A stretch of 64,000 nucleotides of DNA from Tilletia caries (lineage: Eukaryota > Basidiomycota > Exobasidiomycetes > Tilletiales > Tilletiaceae), in NCBI GenBank assembly GCA_032718865.1, contig JALUTQ010000004.1, positions 2,294,001 to 2,358,000 of the forward strand. The letters run 5' to 3'. The position numbers and the translations under genes were made by a program. This document shows positions 12,653-24,916 of this stretch, in pieces. The notes under the pieces are model-generated. The model was not told where the DNA came from and did no database searches. It was given only the letters and a program-made list of their open reading frames with translations. Numbering within the stretch: position 1 is the first letter of the stretch; each line of letters opens with the position of its first letter.

Positions 12653-13090
12653 ACGTAGCTCCCATGCCGGACAAGTGTGGGGGCGAGTGGGACAATTCCC
12701 CATTTGCTACGTGCCTCGGTTCCACATCATGCTGCTGCTGTTGTATCGGACCCATCGCGGGATGCCTTTCTCTTTCCACTTGCGTTTACTCCAGGCCGCT
12801 CCACGCACGTAGTCTAGTTATGTTCGGGTGTTTGTATATCTCTGTGTTCCCAACGAAGTCCATCGATCGTCCATCTGCTTTGCCTGTTGCTGCGTTGCTG
12901 TCCGCTGCTGATGAGAACGCAGGAAAGGAGAGGCGAGGCGAGAAGCGGAACGGGAAGCCTGCGCACTGCGCACAGACCACGTCATTACATTCACTCTGAC
13001 TTCATCCTCTTGCCTCTCCACCACCCTCACACGACACTCACTCACTCACTCACTCCCACTTCCCCAACGAGAACCGATCATTCACTCACA
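12653..13090. other. intergenic between the BAR gene and the UBX gene
   Basis: 437 bases with no gene. It ends in an ACTC tandem run (about 13035-13055) and a pyrimidine-rich leader just upstream of the UBX-protein ATG. I see no TATA box. Confidence 0.4.
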
Positions 13091-14480
13091 ATGGCGGCCT
13101 CCGACGCCACCACGCTCCAAGACATGGGCTTCGACCAGGCACGCATCGCATGGGCCCTCCGCGCAACCAAGAACGCAGGCCTCCAACCCGCCATGGACCA
13201 CATCCTCGCCAATCTCGAGAAGGACGTGCCTGCGCCTGGCAACGATGATCATGTCCAGATCGAGGAGCCTGCAGACGGAGCGGAGGGAGGGGACGCAGAG
13301 GCGAAGAGCATCAAGTGCTCGGAGTGTGGCAAGGTCTTTAGGAACTCCGCCTTGGCGCAGTATCACGCTGAGAAGAGCGGACATGCCGAGTTCGAGGAGA
13401 GCACCGAGGAGGTATGTTCTTTATCTCCTAATTCTGCAGGAGTGGGTTAGCAGAGCGTACTGAACTCTCCCCTCCCTTTCTTGCCCGGCTTAGATCAAGC
13501 CGTTGACGGAGGAGGAGAAGAAGGCCAAGCTCGAAGAACGTCCGTATTTTTCACATCAATCATCCGCTTCGCTTCCTTCCAACGAAACAGCAACTGAACT
13601 CTCTCTGCTTCGTCCTCTTATTCCCACAACAGTACGCTCCAAGATGGCAGAAAAGCGCGCTACGAAGTCCAAAGCGGAGCAGGAGGAGGCAAAAGCGAAC
13701 GAGCTGGTATGTGTCTATATTTCCCCTCATGCGTGCTTCTTCAGCGCCTTTGGTCTCACGCCCTCTCTCCTCCCCTTGTAGATCCGGCGGAAGGCCGGGA
13801 GGGACATCGAGCAAGCGCGCGAAGATCTCAAGAAGAAGGGTAAGCCCTTTCCCTCATTCCCAACTCCAATTCCAATTCCAATTCCGCCTTGACTCCCACA
13901 TTCTAACCCCCCCCTCCCTCCCCTCCATACAGAGCTAACCAAAGAAGCCGAAGAGAAAAAGCGCGAAAAGAAAATGGAAGCCGAAGCGCGCGCCCGCGTC
14001 AAAGCACAAATCGAGTCAGACAAGCGCGAACGCGCCGAACGTGCCGCACGGGAGAAACAGCTGCGCGAGAGCGGGGGGTCGATCGAGGCTACCCCCGCTG
14101 CTGCTGTGGCTTCGCCGGTTGCTGCTTTAAGGGCGGGTGCGGGTGCGGGTGGGAGTGAGGCGAGATTGAGGGTTAGGGCGCCCGGGGGTGTTATGTGGAT
14201 GGGGAGTTTGCCGGCTGGGGCGAAGTTGAGGGAGGTGTTGGGGAAGATGGAGGCGGATGGGAAGCTTTCCGGCGCCCCTGCGGGCGTTGGATCCGTCCGG
14301 GTGAGTACTCCCCCCTCTCTCTCTCTCTCTTTGCGTTGGTTACATGGTTCTGACTCTCCCTCTCATACTTTACAGCTGAGCAACACGTTCCCGAGGAAGC
14401 AGTACACTGACGCCGATCTCGACAAGACGCTCGCCGAGCTTGGGCTCGTTCCGAACGCGGGCCTTGAGGCGGCCTGGTAG
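13091..14480 (+). CDS. UBA / C2H2 zinc finger / UBX domain protein (UBXN1/SAKS1-like)
   Basis: Six exons: 13091-13411, 13494-13539, 13633-13706, 13782-13839, 13933-14300 and 14376-14480, giving 323 residues. An N-terminal UBA domain (about residues 8-45, LQDMGFDQARIAWALRATKN) binds ubiquitin. A single C2H2 finger follows (KCSECGKVFRNSALAQYHAEKSGH). Next is a strongly charged coiled coil (about 105-200), and the C-terminal UBX fold (from about RLRVRAPGG to the end) should bind the p97/Cdc48 N-domain. This order is that of the mammalian UBXN1/SAKS1 group, which links ubiquitylated clients to Cdc48 in ER-associated and cytosolic degradation. All splice phases agree. The exact fungal orthologue name is uncertain, so no symbol is given. 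Confidence 0.85.
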
Positions 14481-15129
14481 GGCAATACACACGCACTCAC
14501 ACCAAAATGGGAAACGCGAGCGCTGCGACAAAAAAGGCGGGAACCTTATACCTCGCCTCACTCTTCACGGTCAATTACCCACGCCCTCTTTGCTTCTCTC
14601 CTCGGGGGAGAATTGGCAAGTCGGCGCCACAGAATTGAAGCAATGTCATCTGGTGATACACACGTCATCCTCGCGGATCCGCGCACGCGTGTGTGAAAGG
14701 GTGGAAAGTCGTGCCTTTGGGAAGTCAGTCGAAGGAGCCGTTTCGATGATCGGTCCTGGCCCCCTTCTCCCCTCTCCCTCCAAGCATGGTCCACTGATCA
14801 GAAGCGCACTCAGCTCCATCCACCACGAGATCCGCTGCGCCAGGCGGTACACACTGCTGCGTGTAGGCTGATAAATGTTGATTACTGTGATTCCAATTTC
14901 CACATAAAACAAAAAAAAAAGGTCCAGGAGAGCGGGAGGTAGGGAGGGCCAACATCGGGAGGAAAGGAGTGAGCCGAGGGATGGAGAAAGGGGGAGGGAA
15001 TGCTATATGGAGAGCGGAAAGAGGGACGGCACAGAGAGCGAGAGCGCGAGCGAGAGAGTGGTCAAGAGAGAGGAAAAAGAGAAAAGAGAGAGAGGAAGGA
15101 GCGCGAGGTTCTGGGGCCCCGCGTGCCGT
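14481..15129. other. convergent intergenic region between the UBX and KRE6-like genes
   Basis: 649 bases between two 3' ends. It contains an A10 run near 14911 and purine-rich GAGAGA stretches (about 15030-15100), but no open frame with recognisable content. Confidence 0.4.
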
Positions 15130-17591
15130 TCAGCATGTATCATTGTACGTGTTCTTGGGCCAGGAGTAGTTGGACGCCCTGTACGAGATCAGATCCCGGT
15201 TCTGGTAGAGGTCGGGATGCGACGCGATGTACTGTTTGTACCAAAATCCAAATCAATTCGAAAAGAGGGGGCGGGCGCGCCAGTCAGTAAGAAGATCACC
15301 ATCCGCAGGGCAAGGTAATCATGGGGGCGGACAGAAACTCACGTCAGCAGTGGGGTGGTCCGGCGGATCGCACGAGATCTTATCATCCCCGCCATCCCGC
15401 TGATAAACCCGAACATAATCGACGAGGAACGGCGCAGGAAAGGTCATCTGATTGGCACCCGTGAATTCTGGCAGAGCAAAGCGAAAACACAGCAATGGGA
15501 TAAGGGGAGTGATGTCAGCTATCTTTCCAAACCCCCGCTCTTCCTCTTTGTTCTTTGCTTACTCGTTGGTTGGAAACCGCTGGCCATTCCGAGACTGGGA
15601 GTTGAAAGCAAAGGCAAAGCAAGGCGAGTGAATCAGCTATTAACTCAGCCCTCCGTGTCCGCCCCTTCCCCGGGCTGTTGTGACTCACTTCATGATGATG
15701 CTCATCGGCTCTGTCGATATCAGCCTCTGGCTGATATCCTGTTCCGGGCGGGGGCCCATTGCGCCGCCATAGACTGTCCAGGTTGGTGCGCCGTCGACGT
15801 ACCTTTCGCACCAGAACAAGGAAGGAGACGATAGAGGGGAGCAAGGATGTTAGTGCTTCTACAGTACGGAAACTGACAGGGCCGAGCGCTCAGGAGGAAG
15901 GGAGAATGGGAGACTCACCATGTGACGAAGCTGTCTCCGTTCTGCTTCCAGTCGGGTTGGTACTCGAACCCGTAGGTGACAGGGCGTTGGCCGGCCTGTG
16001 AAAAGAATAGGATGAAAAAGGGAAATGAGTCAGTCTTTGTGAGAGGTCCTGCTGGAGAGAGAGGCGGAAGCGGGGACACGTACGTCTGTGAAGCCATCGC
16101 GGGGACACTGGGCCAGCCCACTGGCGCACTCCTGAAGGGGCCCGCCGGTGTAGTCGTTGATACGAGCGATGTCCTCCTGGTAGATATGGTAGGGTGTGCC
16201 ATCGCCGCCCTCGGCCCAGGTGTATCCAGCATCGAAGGGAGCCATCTGACAACTTTGTGAGGCATAGGAGTCAAATCGGCCGTTTCGGTATTGGATCTGT
16301 GCCTCCAAGGCGTCGATCTCGGGTGCGGAGCGGGATACCTTGCGGTTCGGCCCGGGATGTTCCTCGCCGTCGCATACGCAGGGTGGGAAGCGCATGCCGG
16401 GTAAAGAGGAGAGACGCTTGGGACCCGTTCCGTTCAGCTCGTTCGGGTCCACGGCCGAGTACTTGCCGATTCCGTTGACTGTTCCCGCTGGACCGGTGCG
16501 GTTCTTCCAGAGCTGGTTGGGCATGATGCCAGCGTCACACTTGTCTGCGTAGGAATATGGCCAGAGCCCCTCTGTGGAGCCGAGGAAGCCGGGCCGGCCG
16601 AGGTTGCCCATGGTCCAGAGACCGGGCCAGTATCCCTGTGTGCTGGGCGTTCCGGGCATGACGGCGCTGAACTCGATGTAGCCGCCCTGGAAGCAGAACT
16701 TGTTCCAGCTCTGGAGCATGCCTGATCGGAAGTTGAGGTTGTGTGTGGGTGTTTCCTCCATCATTATGAGCAGGTTGCCGCCGGTGGTGTTGATGGCCTC
16801 GGGGGAGTACCACTCGAAATCCTGTGTGGCGCCATACCAGATGTCCTGTGCTTCCCAGAAGGGATCGTCGCCCTTCCAGAAGGTCCTGCCTTCGTCGTTG
16901 AACTCGTCACTGAAGACGAGATGGTAGTTGTACTTTGTGTTTGCCTTGTTCTGACTGAGGGTCTGCCCTTGCCACGTTCTCGCTGCGGGCGGGGTGTCTT
17001 TGTCGATGACCTGGCGGATGTTGAGATCGGGTACCTGTCCGGTTCCGTTTGTGCCACCGATGTTGAAGCTGCCTGTCTTTGGCTTGTTTGCCTCTGCTGC
17101 GAAGTGTGCTGCGATGGGGTAGCCTGCGAAGAGGCCGAGGAGCCCGCATGCGAGGACGCAGAGGGTGCAGATGTTGAGCCAGCCGGTGCACGAGATCTTG
17201 GAGGAGCGTCGATCGACGTCTCTGACATCGTGCTGGGGAGAGCAAGGGGGAAGAAGTCAGCGCTACCGTCGTTATATTCAGAGATAATCGAATGGATCGC
17301 ACTCACTAGCCAGTCGTCTGCTTCTGGGGACGAGGTGTATGAGGAGACGAGTGCGGGAGCGACGGTGAACTTCTTTCCGGTGATGCCGCTGTTGACGGAG
17401 TACTGGTCGCTGCTGCCCTTGGAGCGGCGTGGGCCGATGTCTGGGCCGGTGCTGATGCCGGATGCGAGCGGGCCGCGCCTGTCTGTGGGGAGGAGGCCCG
17501 CGTGTTCGTTTGACGAGGAGTGTCCGCTGGACGACACCTGCTGGTCGCCGTACGGGCGCGGGCCCCTGCTGAGCTTCGCGTAGGAGGCCAT
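15130..17591 (-). CDS. KRE6: Kre6/Skn1-like beta-glucan synthesis protein (GH16)
   Basis: Type II membrane glycoprotein needed for beta-1,6-glucan assembly. Seven exons: 17307-17591, 16084-17232, 15919-15995, 15689-15802, 15563-15594 (32 nt), 15343-15467 and 15130-15231, giving 627 residues. A Ser-rich cytosolic N-terminus precedes a membrane anchor (ICTLCVLACGLLGLFAGYPIA). The GH16-like lumenal domain follows, with YHLVFSDEFNDEGRTFW, GYWPGLWTMGNLGRPGF, the catalytic-type motif APEIDALEAQI and DYVRVYQ near the end. The C-terminal Cys-containing tail (SWPKNTYNDTC) is typical of Skn1/Kre6 proteins. KRE6 and SKN1 cannot be separated from sequence alone in basidiomycetes. Every junction keeps the frame. 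The head-to-head gap to LCB1 is only 394 bases. Confidence 0.9.
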
Positions 17592-17985
17592 TCTGTGTGG
17601 AAATAAGATGAGATAGATGAGCGTCCGGACCTCTTTCTTTCTTTCTGTTGGACTTCGAGATCAGATCAGAATGCGCGGTCGGTCCAAGGGACGCCCACAT
17701 GAAGCGACACCGCCCAGTCAGTCCAGATCCCGCACACCCGCACCGCACACCCGGCCGCCGCATCTCCGCCGCCGCCGGCTCACGCAATCTCTCGGCCGAC
17801 ACGCAGCACACACACAGAGTCTGCTTGGTAAGCAGCTGACCAGTCAGTCACAGAGTCTCACAGAAGAACAACAGCGAGTCTTCAGCAGTCTGGCCGGCTT
17901 GGCCGTGTGATGATGCTCGCCCACGAAGGTCAATAACACCAGCATCGACACACACACTCTCTCTCTCTCCGGGACAGCAGCGGAC
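17592..17985. promoter_or_regulatory. divergent promoter region, KRE6-like / LCB1
   Basis: 394 bases between divergent start codons. It has TTTCTTTC and CACACACTCTCTCTCTC tracts next to the starts, consistent with CT-rich fungal leaders (about 17950-17970 for LCB1). No TATA box or known operator was recognised. Confidence 0.45.
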
Positions 17986-20078
17986 ATGACTTCGGTGGCA
18001 GCGAGCGCAGTGCTAACGCCGATGCCGACGCCGACGCCGACGCCGCCGCCCGAGTGGGCCGACCCGGCACTCGCCTGGCTCAGCGGCGCATCACACTCCC
18101 TCTCCGGCCTGTTCGAAGCCGTGCCCGGCTCACAGGTCCTCGCCCGCTACGTCGCGTCCTCGTACCAGAACGACCCCTTCCGCAGCCTGCTCGAGCTCGC
18201 CCTCCTCGCCTTTGCCATCCGCACCCTGCTCGCCTCCCGCACGCGTGGCCAGGGCTCCGGCTCCAACTTCGTCAAGCTCAACCCGCGCGAGATCGACGAG
18301 CTCGTCGAGGACTGGAACCCGGAACCCCTCTGTGCGCCCCTCACGGCGGCCGAGGTCGACGAGCTCGAGAACGTGCCCACCATCATCGGGCCCGCAAGCA
18401 CACGTCCCGTCATCTCCTCACAGGTCCTCAACAAGGGAAAGCCCACACAGGTCCTCAATCTCGCATCCTACAACTTCACCGATCTCGCCGGACAGCCAGA
18501 GATCAAGCAGAAGGCAATCGAGACCATGCGCGAGTACGGCGTTGGGTCCTGCAGTCCGCCCGGCTTCTACGGTACCATCGGTGCGTCACTCTCTCTCTCC
18601 CCCTTTCTCTCCCTTGATCTCTCGCCATACATGCTGACCCTCTGACGCAATTACCCACCCTCCCTTCCCGCTCCGCTCCTTCCTCAATCCATCAAGATGT
18701 CCACGTCAACCTCGAATCCGAGCTCGCCAGCTTCCTCAACACCGAAGACGCCATCATCTACTCACAAGGATTCAGCACCGTGTCTTCCGTCATCTCAGCC
18801 TTCGCAAAGCGCGGCGACTTCATTGTCGCAGATAAGGGATGCAACTTCGCCATTCAGCTCGGAATCCAGGTGAGTCAGATTCTTACATGCGCCCATATAC
18901 GCGTGGTCTTGTTTGGAATTCTCACGCGCGCGCAACCCTCTGCCAGGTCTCACGCGTCAGCACGCGATGGTACGAGCACAACAACCTCAAAGCGCTCGAA
19001 CAAACCCTCGACTCTGTCCGCCGCGAAGCCAAGCGAAAAGGCGGCCGCCTCACCAGGAGATTCATCGTCACCGAGGGCATCTTCGAGCGCGACGGCGCCA
19101 AGGTCGACCTCGCCAAGATCGTCGAGCTGGCGAAAAAGTACAAGTTCCGGATCATCCTGGATGAGAGCCTTAGTATTGGCACTGTCGGCAAGACGGGTAG
19201 GGGTATGACGGAGCTTTGTGGGGTCCCAGTGAGTCTTGCTCCTCTTTCCTTACCTTGGTGATAACGTCCTCCCTTCTTCAGTAGGACTGACAATCTTCCT
19301 TGGAAACGACCAGGCCTCCGATGTCAGCATCATCGTAGGATCCATGGCCAACACATTTGGCTCCGCAGGCGGCTTTTGCGCGGGCTCCAAGGAGGTCGTC
19401 TACCATCAACGCATCAACGGTACCGCCTTCGTCTTCTCCGCAGCACTACCAGCCCTGCTCGCCGTAGCCGCCTCCACCGCCTTGCGCCGTCTGATCGCCG
19501 ATCCAGACATGCTCATCACCTTACAAGCCCACATCAACACCCTTCGCGCCATCCTCGATCACGTAGAAAGCATCTACATCCCCTCCGACACCATCAGTCC
19601 AGTCGTACACATCCAGGTCCGAAGCAAGCACGAACGCCACCCGGACACACCCTTCGACGAGAAGAAGTCGCGCTCCCAGGATACGCTGACCGTGCCGCCG
19701 CCCACAGTACCGCCCGCCCCACCCACAGCCGTGGCCCGCATCAAAGCGCCTCTCTCTGTCAAGACGGCCGGTAACGACAGGAGCGGCGCGGCGAAAGCTT
19801 CCTCGCCGCCCGTCCCCGCGGACACGCACGACCTGTCTACCGCGGACCAGAACCGGTACCTCCAGCGGATCGTCGACGAGTGTCTCACCAGCGGCGTCCT
19901 CCTCGTCCGTACCAAGCGGCTTCCCAGTGTCGCTTTCGGTAGTGTGGTCGACATGGGTCCCGGCGCACGGCCGAGTATCCGGATTGCCTTGAGCGTCGCG
20001 CTCTCGAGTGCTGAGGTGGAGGCTGCGGCTGAAGTCATCCAGGCCAGCGCGGTCAAGGTCCTTGGCCAGCGGAGATGA
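17986..20078 (+). CDS. LCB1: serine palmitoyltransferase subunit 1 (Lcb1)
   Basis: First enzyme of sphingolipid synthesis, condensing serine with palmitoyl-CoA at the ER; Lcb1 is the non-catalytic partner of Lcb2. Four exons, 17986-18580, 18697-18869, 18947-19228 and 19314-20078, encode 604 residues. An N-terminal hydrophobic segment (LLELALLAFAIRTLLA) anchors the protein. The PLP-aminotransferase fold follows, with NLASYNFTDLAGQPEIK, GVGSCSPPGFYGTIDVH, YSQGFSTVSSVISAF and DESLSIGTVGKTGRG. As in all Lcb1 proteins the PLP-lysine site is replaced (NTFGSAGGFCAGS), so the subunit is catalytically inert. A basic, Pro-rich insert of about 70 residues (coding 19640-19840) sits in the C-terminal domain and is longer than usual. 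The start was chosen at the ATG after the CT-rich tract. Confidence 0.93.
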
Positions 20079-20376
20079 GGCTGCTTCTACCACTCCCCTT
20101 CCCTTATAACCCACTTATCCCCCCAACCTCAGGCCTGAGGCCTGAGGCCCCCGGTCCGAGCTACCTTCCTTACATCGTAATCTGAACGCATCTGTCTTCG
20201 CTCTTCGCTCTCCGCTCTTCCCTCGTGTTCTACCTGGCACACTGGCACAATGAATGGACGCTGATAATGCTGACGAGGCACAAATACAGTTGAGATGTCA
20301 GGAGCACTATAGGTACAAAAAGACGGTCTGAAGGTGCAGCGTTCCTCAGCCATGATTGATTAGTCCCTCCGTTGAT

Positions 20377-23300
20377 TCAATCCTCCTCGCCGTCAAGAGC
20401 ATCCGGCAGCCGAATCTTGCCGTCCCGCGCCCTAAACCTCCAGATCCCAAAGCCGATCAACGCCAGCACGGCACTCATACCCACGCAGAGAGCGACGACC
20501 CAGCCCCAGACGTACCACCACGACGGGTGGTACTCCTCAATCACGGTGTCAATGGTGAGTACGCCGCCTGCTACCCGCAGACTTGGGTGTGGCGTTAGCT
20601 CGCTCCCGCCGCCGCCGTTGAGGGAAATCTGCTTGGTTCCGCGCCGTACCAAGCCGAGATTCTCCCGTCCGAAACCGACGACCTTGGCGACGTGCCGTTT
20701 CCCATCTACGCTGCCCCTCGTCCCTCGCACACCGACCATCCAGCCCAAATTCGGCTCCTCTCCCGCTCCCCCTCCGCCGTCAGCACCACCACCCCCACCA
20801 GTCGACCCATCCTCCCCAGCACCGCCAGCCGTCGTAGCAAGCACGCGCCGGAAAGCCACGCTCCCATACGAGCTCGCCCCACCCAGCCTCCGATCCAGCA
20901 AACTCGGCAGCGCCAAATGATCATCCAGCGCAAGCGGCAACAACCTCCCCCCATAGTTCGCCTCGTTCATCTCCGCCACTTTGCCCGCCGCCTCCGGGGT
21001 GAGCGGCACGATGTGCAGCTGGATGAGCCGTTTGAGTGCCTGTCGATCGGATACGTACCGGGTTAGGTTGATCCGCGAGAAAGCTGTGTCGAGTGGAGTG
21101 AGGAGGATGTAGGCTTGTTTTTCGTCGCGGAACATGTCGTGTCGGCGTTTGTGCCGGCGTTCCTCCTTCTTGCGACGTTTCTTTGGCATCTTCTTGGAGG
21201 TGTGCGCCTCGTTCTCGACCTGGAAGAGCTCGTCGACTTGTGCGGTCGTGGGGGTGGAGCCGTTCAGAATCCAGCCGTACCCGGCCTTGCGAACTAGGTC
21301 AGTCATCGTCCCCGCTTTCGCTCCGAGCATTAGCTTTCCCTGCAAGACACAGAGTTCATCAGCCCTCATGTTCTTGGAGCAGAAGAACGAGATTGTCACG
21401 CAATCACACTCACTATTGTGATGTCCAGAGTTTCAGGCATTTCCACGCGAGAGATCTCATGGATGACGCCGGTGTTCGTGAGCATGTCTGCCTTCTTGAG
21501 GACGGCATCGTTCCGATCGTCCGGACCTAGCAGTGCGCTCCTGACAGAAAGCTGATCAGCTCCACCAGTGGCGAGGCTTGGATCCGTCCGCCGAATGCGG
21601 ACCGTTCCGTTCGCGTCCCGACCCGCCCAAATGGCAGCTCCGTCCAGCAAGGTCGGATATCGTGTCCACGCGATCGCAATGGCATTACCACTTCCGGCGG
21701 ACTTGTTCGCCTTGGATGGTGTTGGGAAGTCCTGCAAGTACACGATCGAGTCGATGGCGTGAAACTCCACGAGAGACCGTAGCTCGTCCCGCGGCGTCAC
21801 CGCGTCTCCGCTTTCGAGTGCGTTAAGGTCAGCGCCCAACGACTTGCCGAGCTCGGGCTTGTTCCCGGATAGGAGGTACGGCATCACCAGCCCGAGGTTC
21901 TCGAAGGCCGAGTTGCTGGGAATCAGGTAGGTCACACCAGGCGCTCGTTTGAGACCGCCGTCGAGATGGGCAGAGAAGACGGCTGCGACGAAGGTACTGA
22001 GTTCCAGGGACGAGACTGCCGTCTGGATCGGGTTGGTGGGGGGTGTCAAGAAGGCCGGCGTGAGATAGATGAGCGATGGCCCAACTTTGACTGGGCGACG
22101 GTGCAGAAGGAAAGTCAGAGCGTGAGTCGACGTTCGCGCGAGGAAGATGTGAAGGTGCTGTGCTCACCAGGATCAGAGACCACATTCACACCGCCAAAGG
22201 AAACATCGCCATTCCCCTTCCGCAACGTCGAGTCCTCTTCGCCCACAGAAACAGTGACCCGCTGTCGTCCATCCTTCAGCCGCCAATTGCGCTGCGTCCA
22301 ATCGAAAACAAGCGGTCAGATTATAAGTTGTCTGGCAACTCGAGGGCTAACTTTCGTGTCGTACTTACCAGCTCTGTGCCTACCAGCATGCCGTTCGAGA
22401 GACTCTCGGGGACAAGAGCACCTGGAGCGATGTGATACCGCAGCACGTCCTGGAGCTTCTTCTTGTCACTCGGAAGCTCGTTCCGCAAGACAGACGCGTC
22501 CAGGAAGTCGTCCCGCGGTACCACGAAGGTAAAGGCGTCCTCCGAACGGTTGGCAGCCTCCGTTTGAGGCGAGTTGGAATCGGGAAGGAGGCCAAAAGGA
22601 CCAACGGGGCTAGTGAGGTAGTCCTCGAGCTCGGTCTTGTACATCAAGTCGACAAACTTGCTGGCGTTAAGGCCGAGAAGGGTCTTCTCGACCGTGAGGG
22701 CCAGACCAAGCTCGGGGTAGGGAAGGAGCAGATTGGAGATGATGTGGATGACACCTGAGATGCGGGAATGGTGTCAGTGGGAAGTGGCTGGTGCGATAGT
22801 AGACTTTGGGACTGCTCACCATTCTCGATGATGATGTCCTCTTCGAGCAAGTGCGATGCTCCGATGGACAGGTTTCCTGAAGCGGGATCGGCCACGACTT
22901 CAATGCGACCCCCCAGAATCGTGGAGACTGTGGAGCATGGTAAAGGAGAGTCAGTATAGAGGTGAGGCCTGATGGCGAGGTTATCCGTCTGGGACAGGAA
23001 AACTCACGCGTATTGCGGCCCTGGCGCCTGATGTCATCCGCATAAACCACGCCTTCTTTGACCTGTTTGTCGAGACCTTGACTGACGCTGTGCCACCCGA
23101 GCAACTTGAAGCGGTCTCCCTTGGCCTGAGTCCATCGATGATCGAAGAGATACGAGTGCTCCACGGTACTCAGATTGGCGAGGAAGGCGGGGCTGGCGGG
23201 GGCGAAGAGGGTGAGATGTGGGGTGAAGGACAAGGAGTGGAGCGTGGTGGGAGGGAAGAGAGTTGAGAGCGAGCTAAGGGAGGGATGGGAGTGAATGATG

Positions 23301-24366
23301 TCCTCTGTGATGGGAGGCGCAGATCAGTATGACGATGCTCCTCGCTTCAAACGGGAAGGAACTGCGGAGCGAGCTCACCTAGCTTGGGAGGCAGAGAGAG
23401 AATCCCGTTGACACTGATCACAACTCCGCTGGTGGAGCTCCAGTCCTCAGCGACCGCGACCACTCCGCCCTTGCCTAGATGATCTGATCCGAAGACGAGA
23501 GCTGGGTGAGAGGCGCCAGGCTTTGCTCCTGCTGCTGCTGCTGCGTTGTCCAGGTCGGAGACGTTTGCTGCGGACACACGAAGAACCTGGCCCTGGTTTC
23601 CAAGAAGAGCATCGGGATCGAGGCCCGGCAGGAAGGGAGGCGCCGGGGGATGCGGGACGGGACCGGGCCGCGTTGGGTCGGTTGGCTTCTCCGGGTCGAA
23701 GAGATGGCGGGAGGGGAAGTGGAGGGTGGGATGCAGAGCGGGTCTGACGGGAAGAGTCGCAGCGGAAGCGTTGCTGTAAGGAATCGTGTAGTTGAGGATG
23801 TGGTAGAAGAGCCGCTGCCTCAGGAGCTCGTTGCTGTTTGAGCCCGAGTTCACGTCAGAGCTCGACCGATCCGCGTCCAGCAGACTGTAGGAACCATCGT
23901 CGCGCAGGTCTTCATCCTGGATGCCGGCCAGTTGCAGCCAAGTCTGCCGATCGGAGCTCCTGAGGAAAGCCTGGTTGATTGGTGCGAGAATGGTGAGCCC
24001 GCGTCCATCGCCGAACTGCATGAGATTGTTCAGGGTGGGGACCAAGCGCGCCCGCTGGAGCAGGCGGACAAAGATGGTGTGATGAGCGGAGCGCGCAAGG
24101 AGGTCGATCAGATTGAAGGAGGTCGGGCCTGAGCCACCATCGCCGCCGTCAGCGCCGCCATCGTCGAGCTGCTGCTGTTCGGGGCCCGGAGAGAGGAGAG
24201 GTCGCTGGACACCGTCGAGCACGCCGTCGCTGGCAACCAGCGAGTCCGTGTGCAGGCGTGTACTTGAGGCAGCAGGAGCACAGACACACAGCAGAACCAG
24301 CAGCAGCAGCGACAGCCGCCACAGCCGTGCGCACGCGGACAGACGTCCTCTTCTGAGCCCCGTCAT
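20377..24366 (-). CDS. FSC1: multi-FAS1 (fasciclin) type I membrane protein, Fsc1-like
   Basis: A long multi-exon gene whose exons carry five fasciclin (FAS1) repeats, followed by a single transmembrane helix (WGWVVALCVGMSAVLALIG) and a short cytosolic tail. The N-terminus has a strong signal peptide (LWRLSLLLLVLLCVCAPAASS) from the ATG at 24366; an in-frame ATG at 24435 is possible but would bury the signal. FAS1 repeats are seen around coding 24135-23380, 23300-22660, 22650-22200, 22050-21420 and 21360-20560, each with a TxxxPxNxAF-like strand or an HI/YH motif. Visible donors include 23378 (GTGAGC) and 22301-22380. In fission yeast Fsc1 has this architecture, sits on the vacuole membrane and is needed for autophagosome-vacuole fusion; transfer of that role is by architecture only. 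Exact exon borders were not all resolved. Confidence 0.82.
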
Positions 24367-24480
24367 TGCTGCTGTCGGGATGGTTGTGCAGATCGCAGAA
24401 ATCAACCAGAGCATCGATGAGAGGAGCTCCATCATGTTGTCCTGGTCAAAGAGCCCGATCCGATCCGATCCGAGAGTCCA

Positions 24481-24530
24481 TGATTTTTGCTTGTCTCGGC
24501 CGAAATATGCCGATCGAATAATTGGGGTCC
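24481..24530 (+). repeat. dispersed repeat, copy A
   Basis: A ~50-bp block with CTCGGCCGA and CCGATCGAATA recurs at 36367-36417 with about six differences. It is followed by CCCCAGACTTTAG motifs (24536-24562), and a similar CCCCAGACTTTA block is at about 37617. This is the first repeat met on leaving the housekeeping block. Confidence 0.65.
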
Positions 24531-24916
24531 TATTCCCCAGACTTTAGTTCCCCAGACTTTAGTACTGGGGTTATAGAGGTGGTTTTCTTACGGCCGTAGA
24601 GCTATCCGCCTACATCAATTGAAACTTTTTTCGCAATTCTGCACGTATCCTCCTCAAAACTTCTCAGCAGGGGAAGATCCCTATCCTCTGTTATGTCGCC
24701 AAGTTACGCGTCGTTTGAATCACTTTGAAGGGGGGTCAATTGGGACGCCCCCGACCGGTTTTGACCTCGTCACGGAGTTAGCAAGTTTCCGTGATTTCCG
24801 GCGTGCACTTCACCTCCGAAAGGTCGAAACCTTAACGCCGCTTGTGGCCAGCTCTGTCATCTTCATCCCTCACCGATTCCAACCACTGACTACTGACTCT
24901 GTCCGACTCCGGACTC

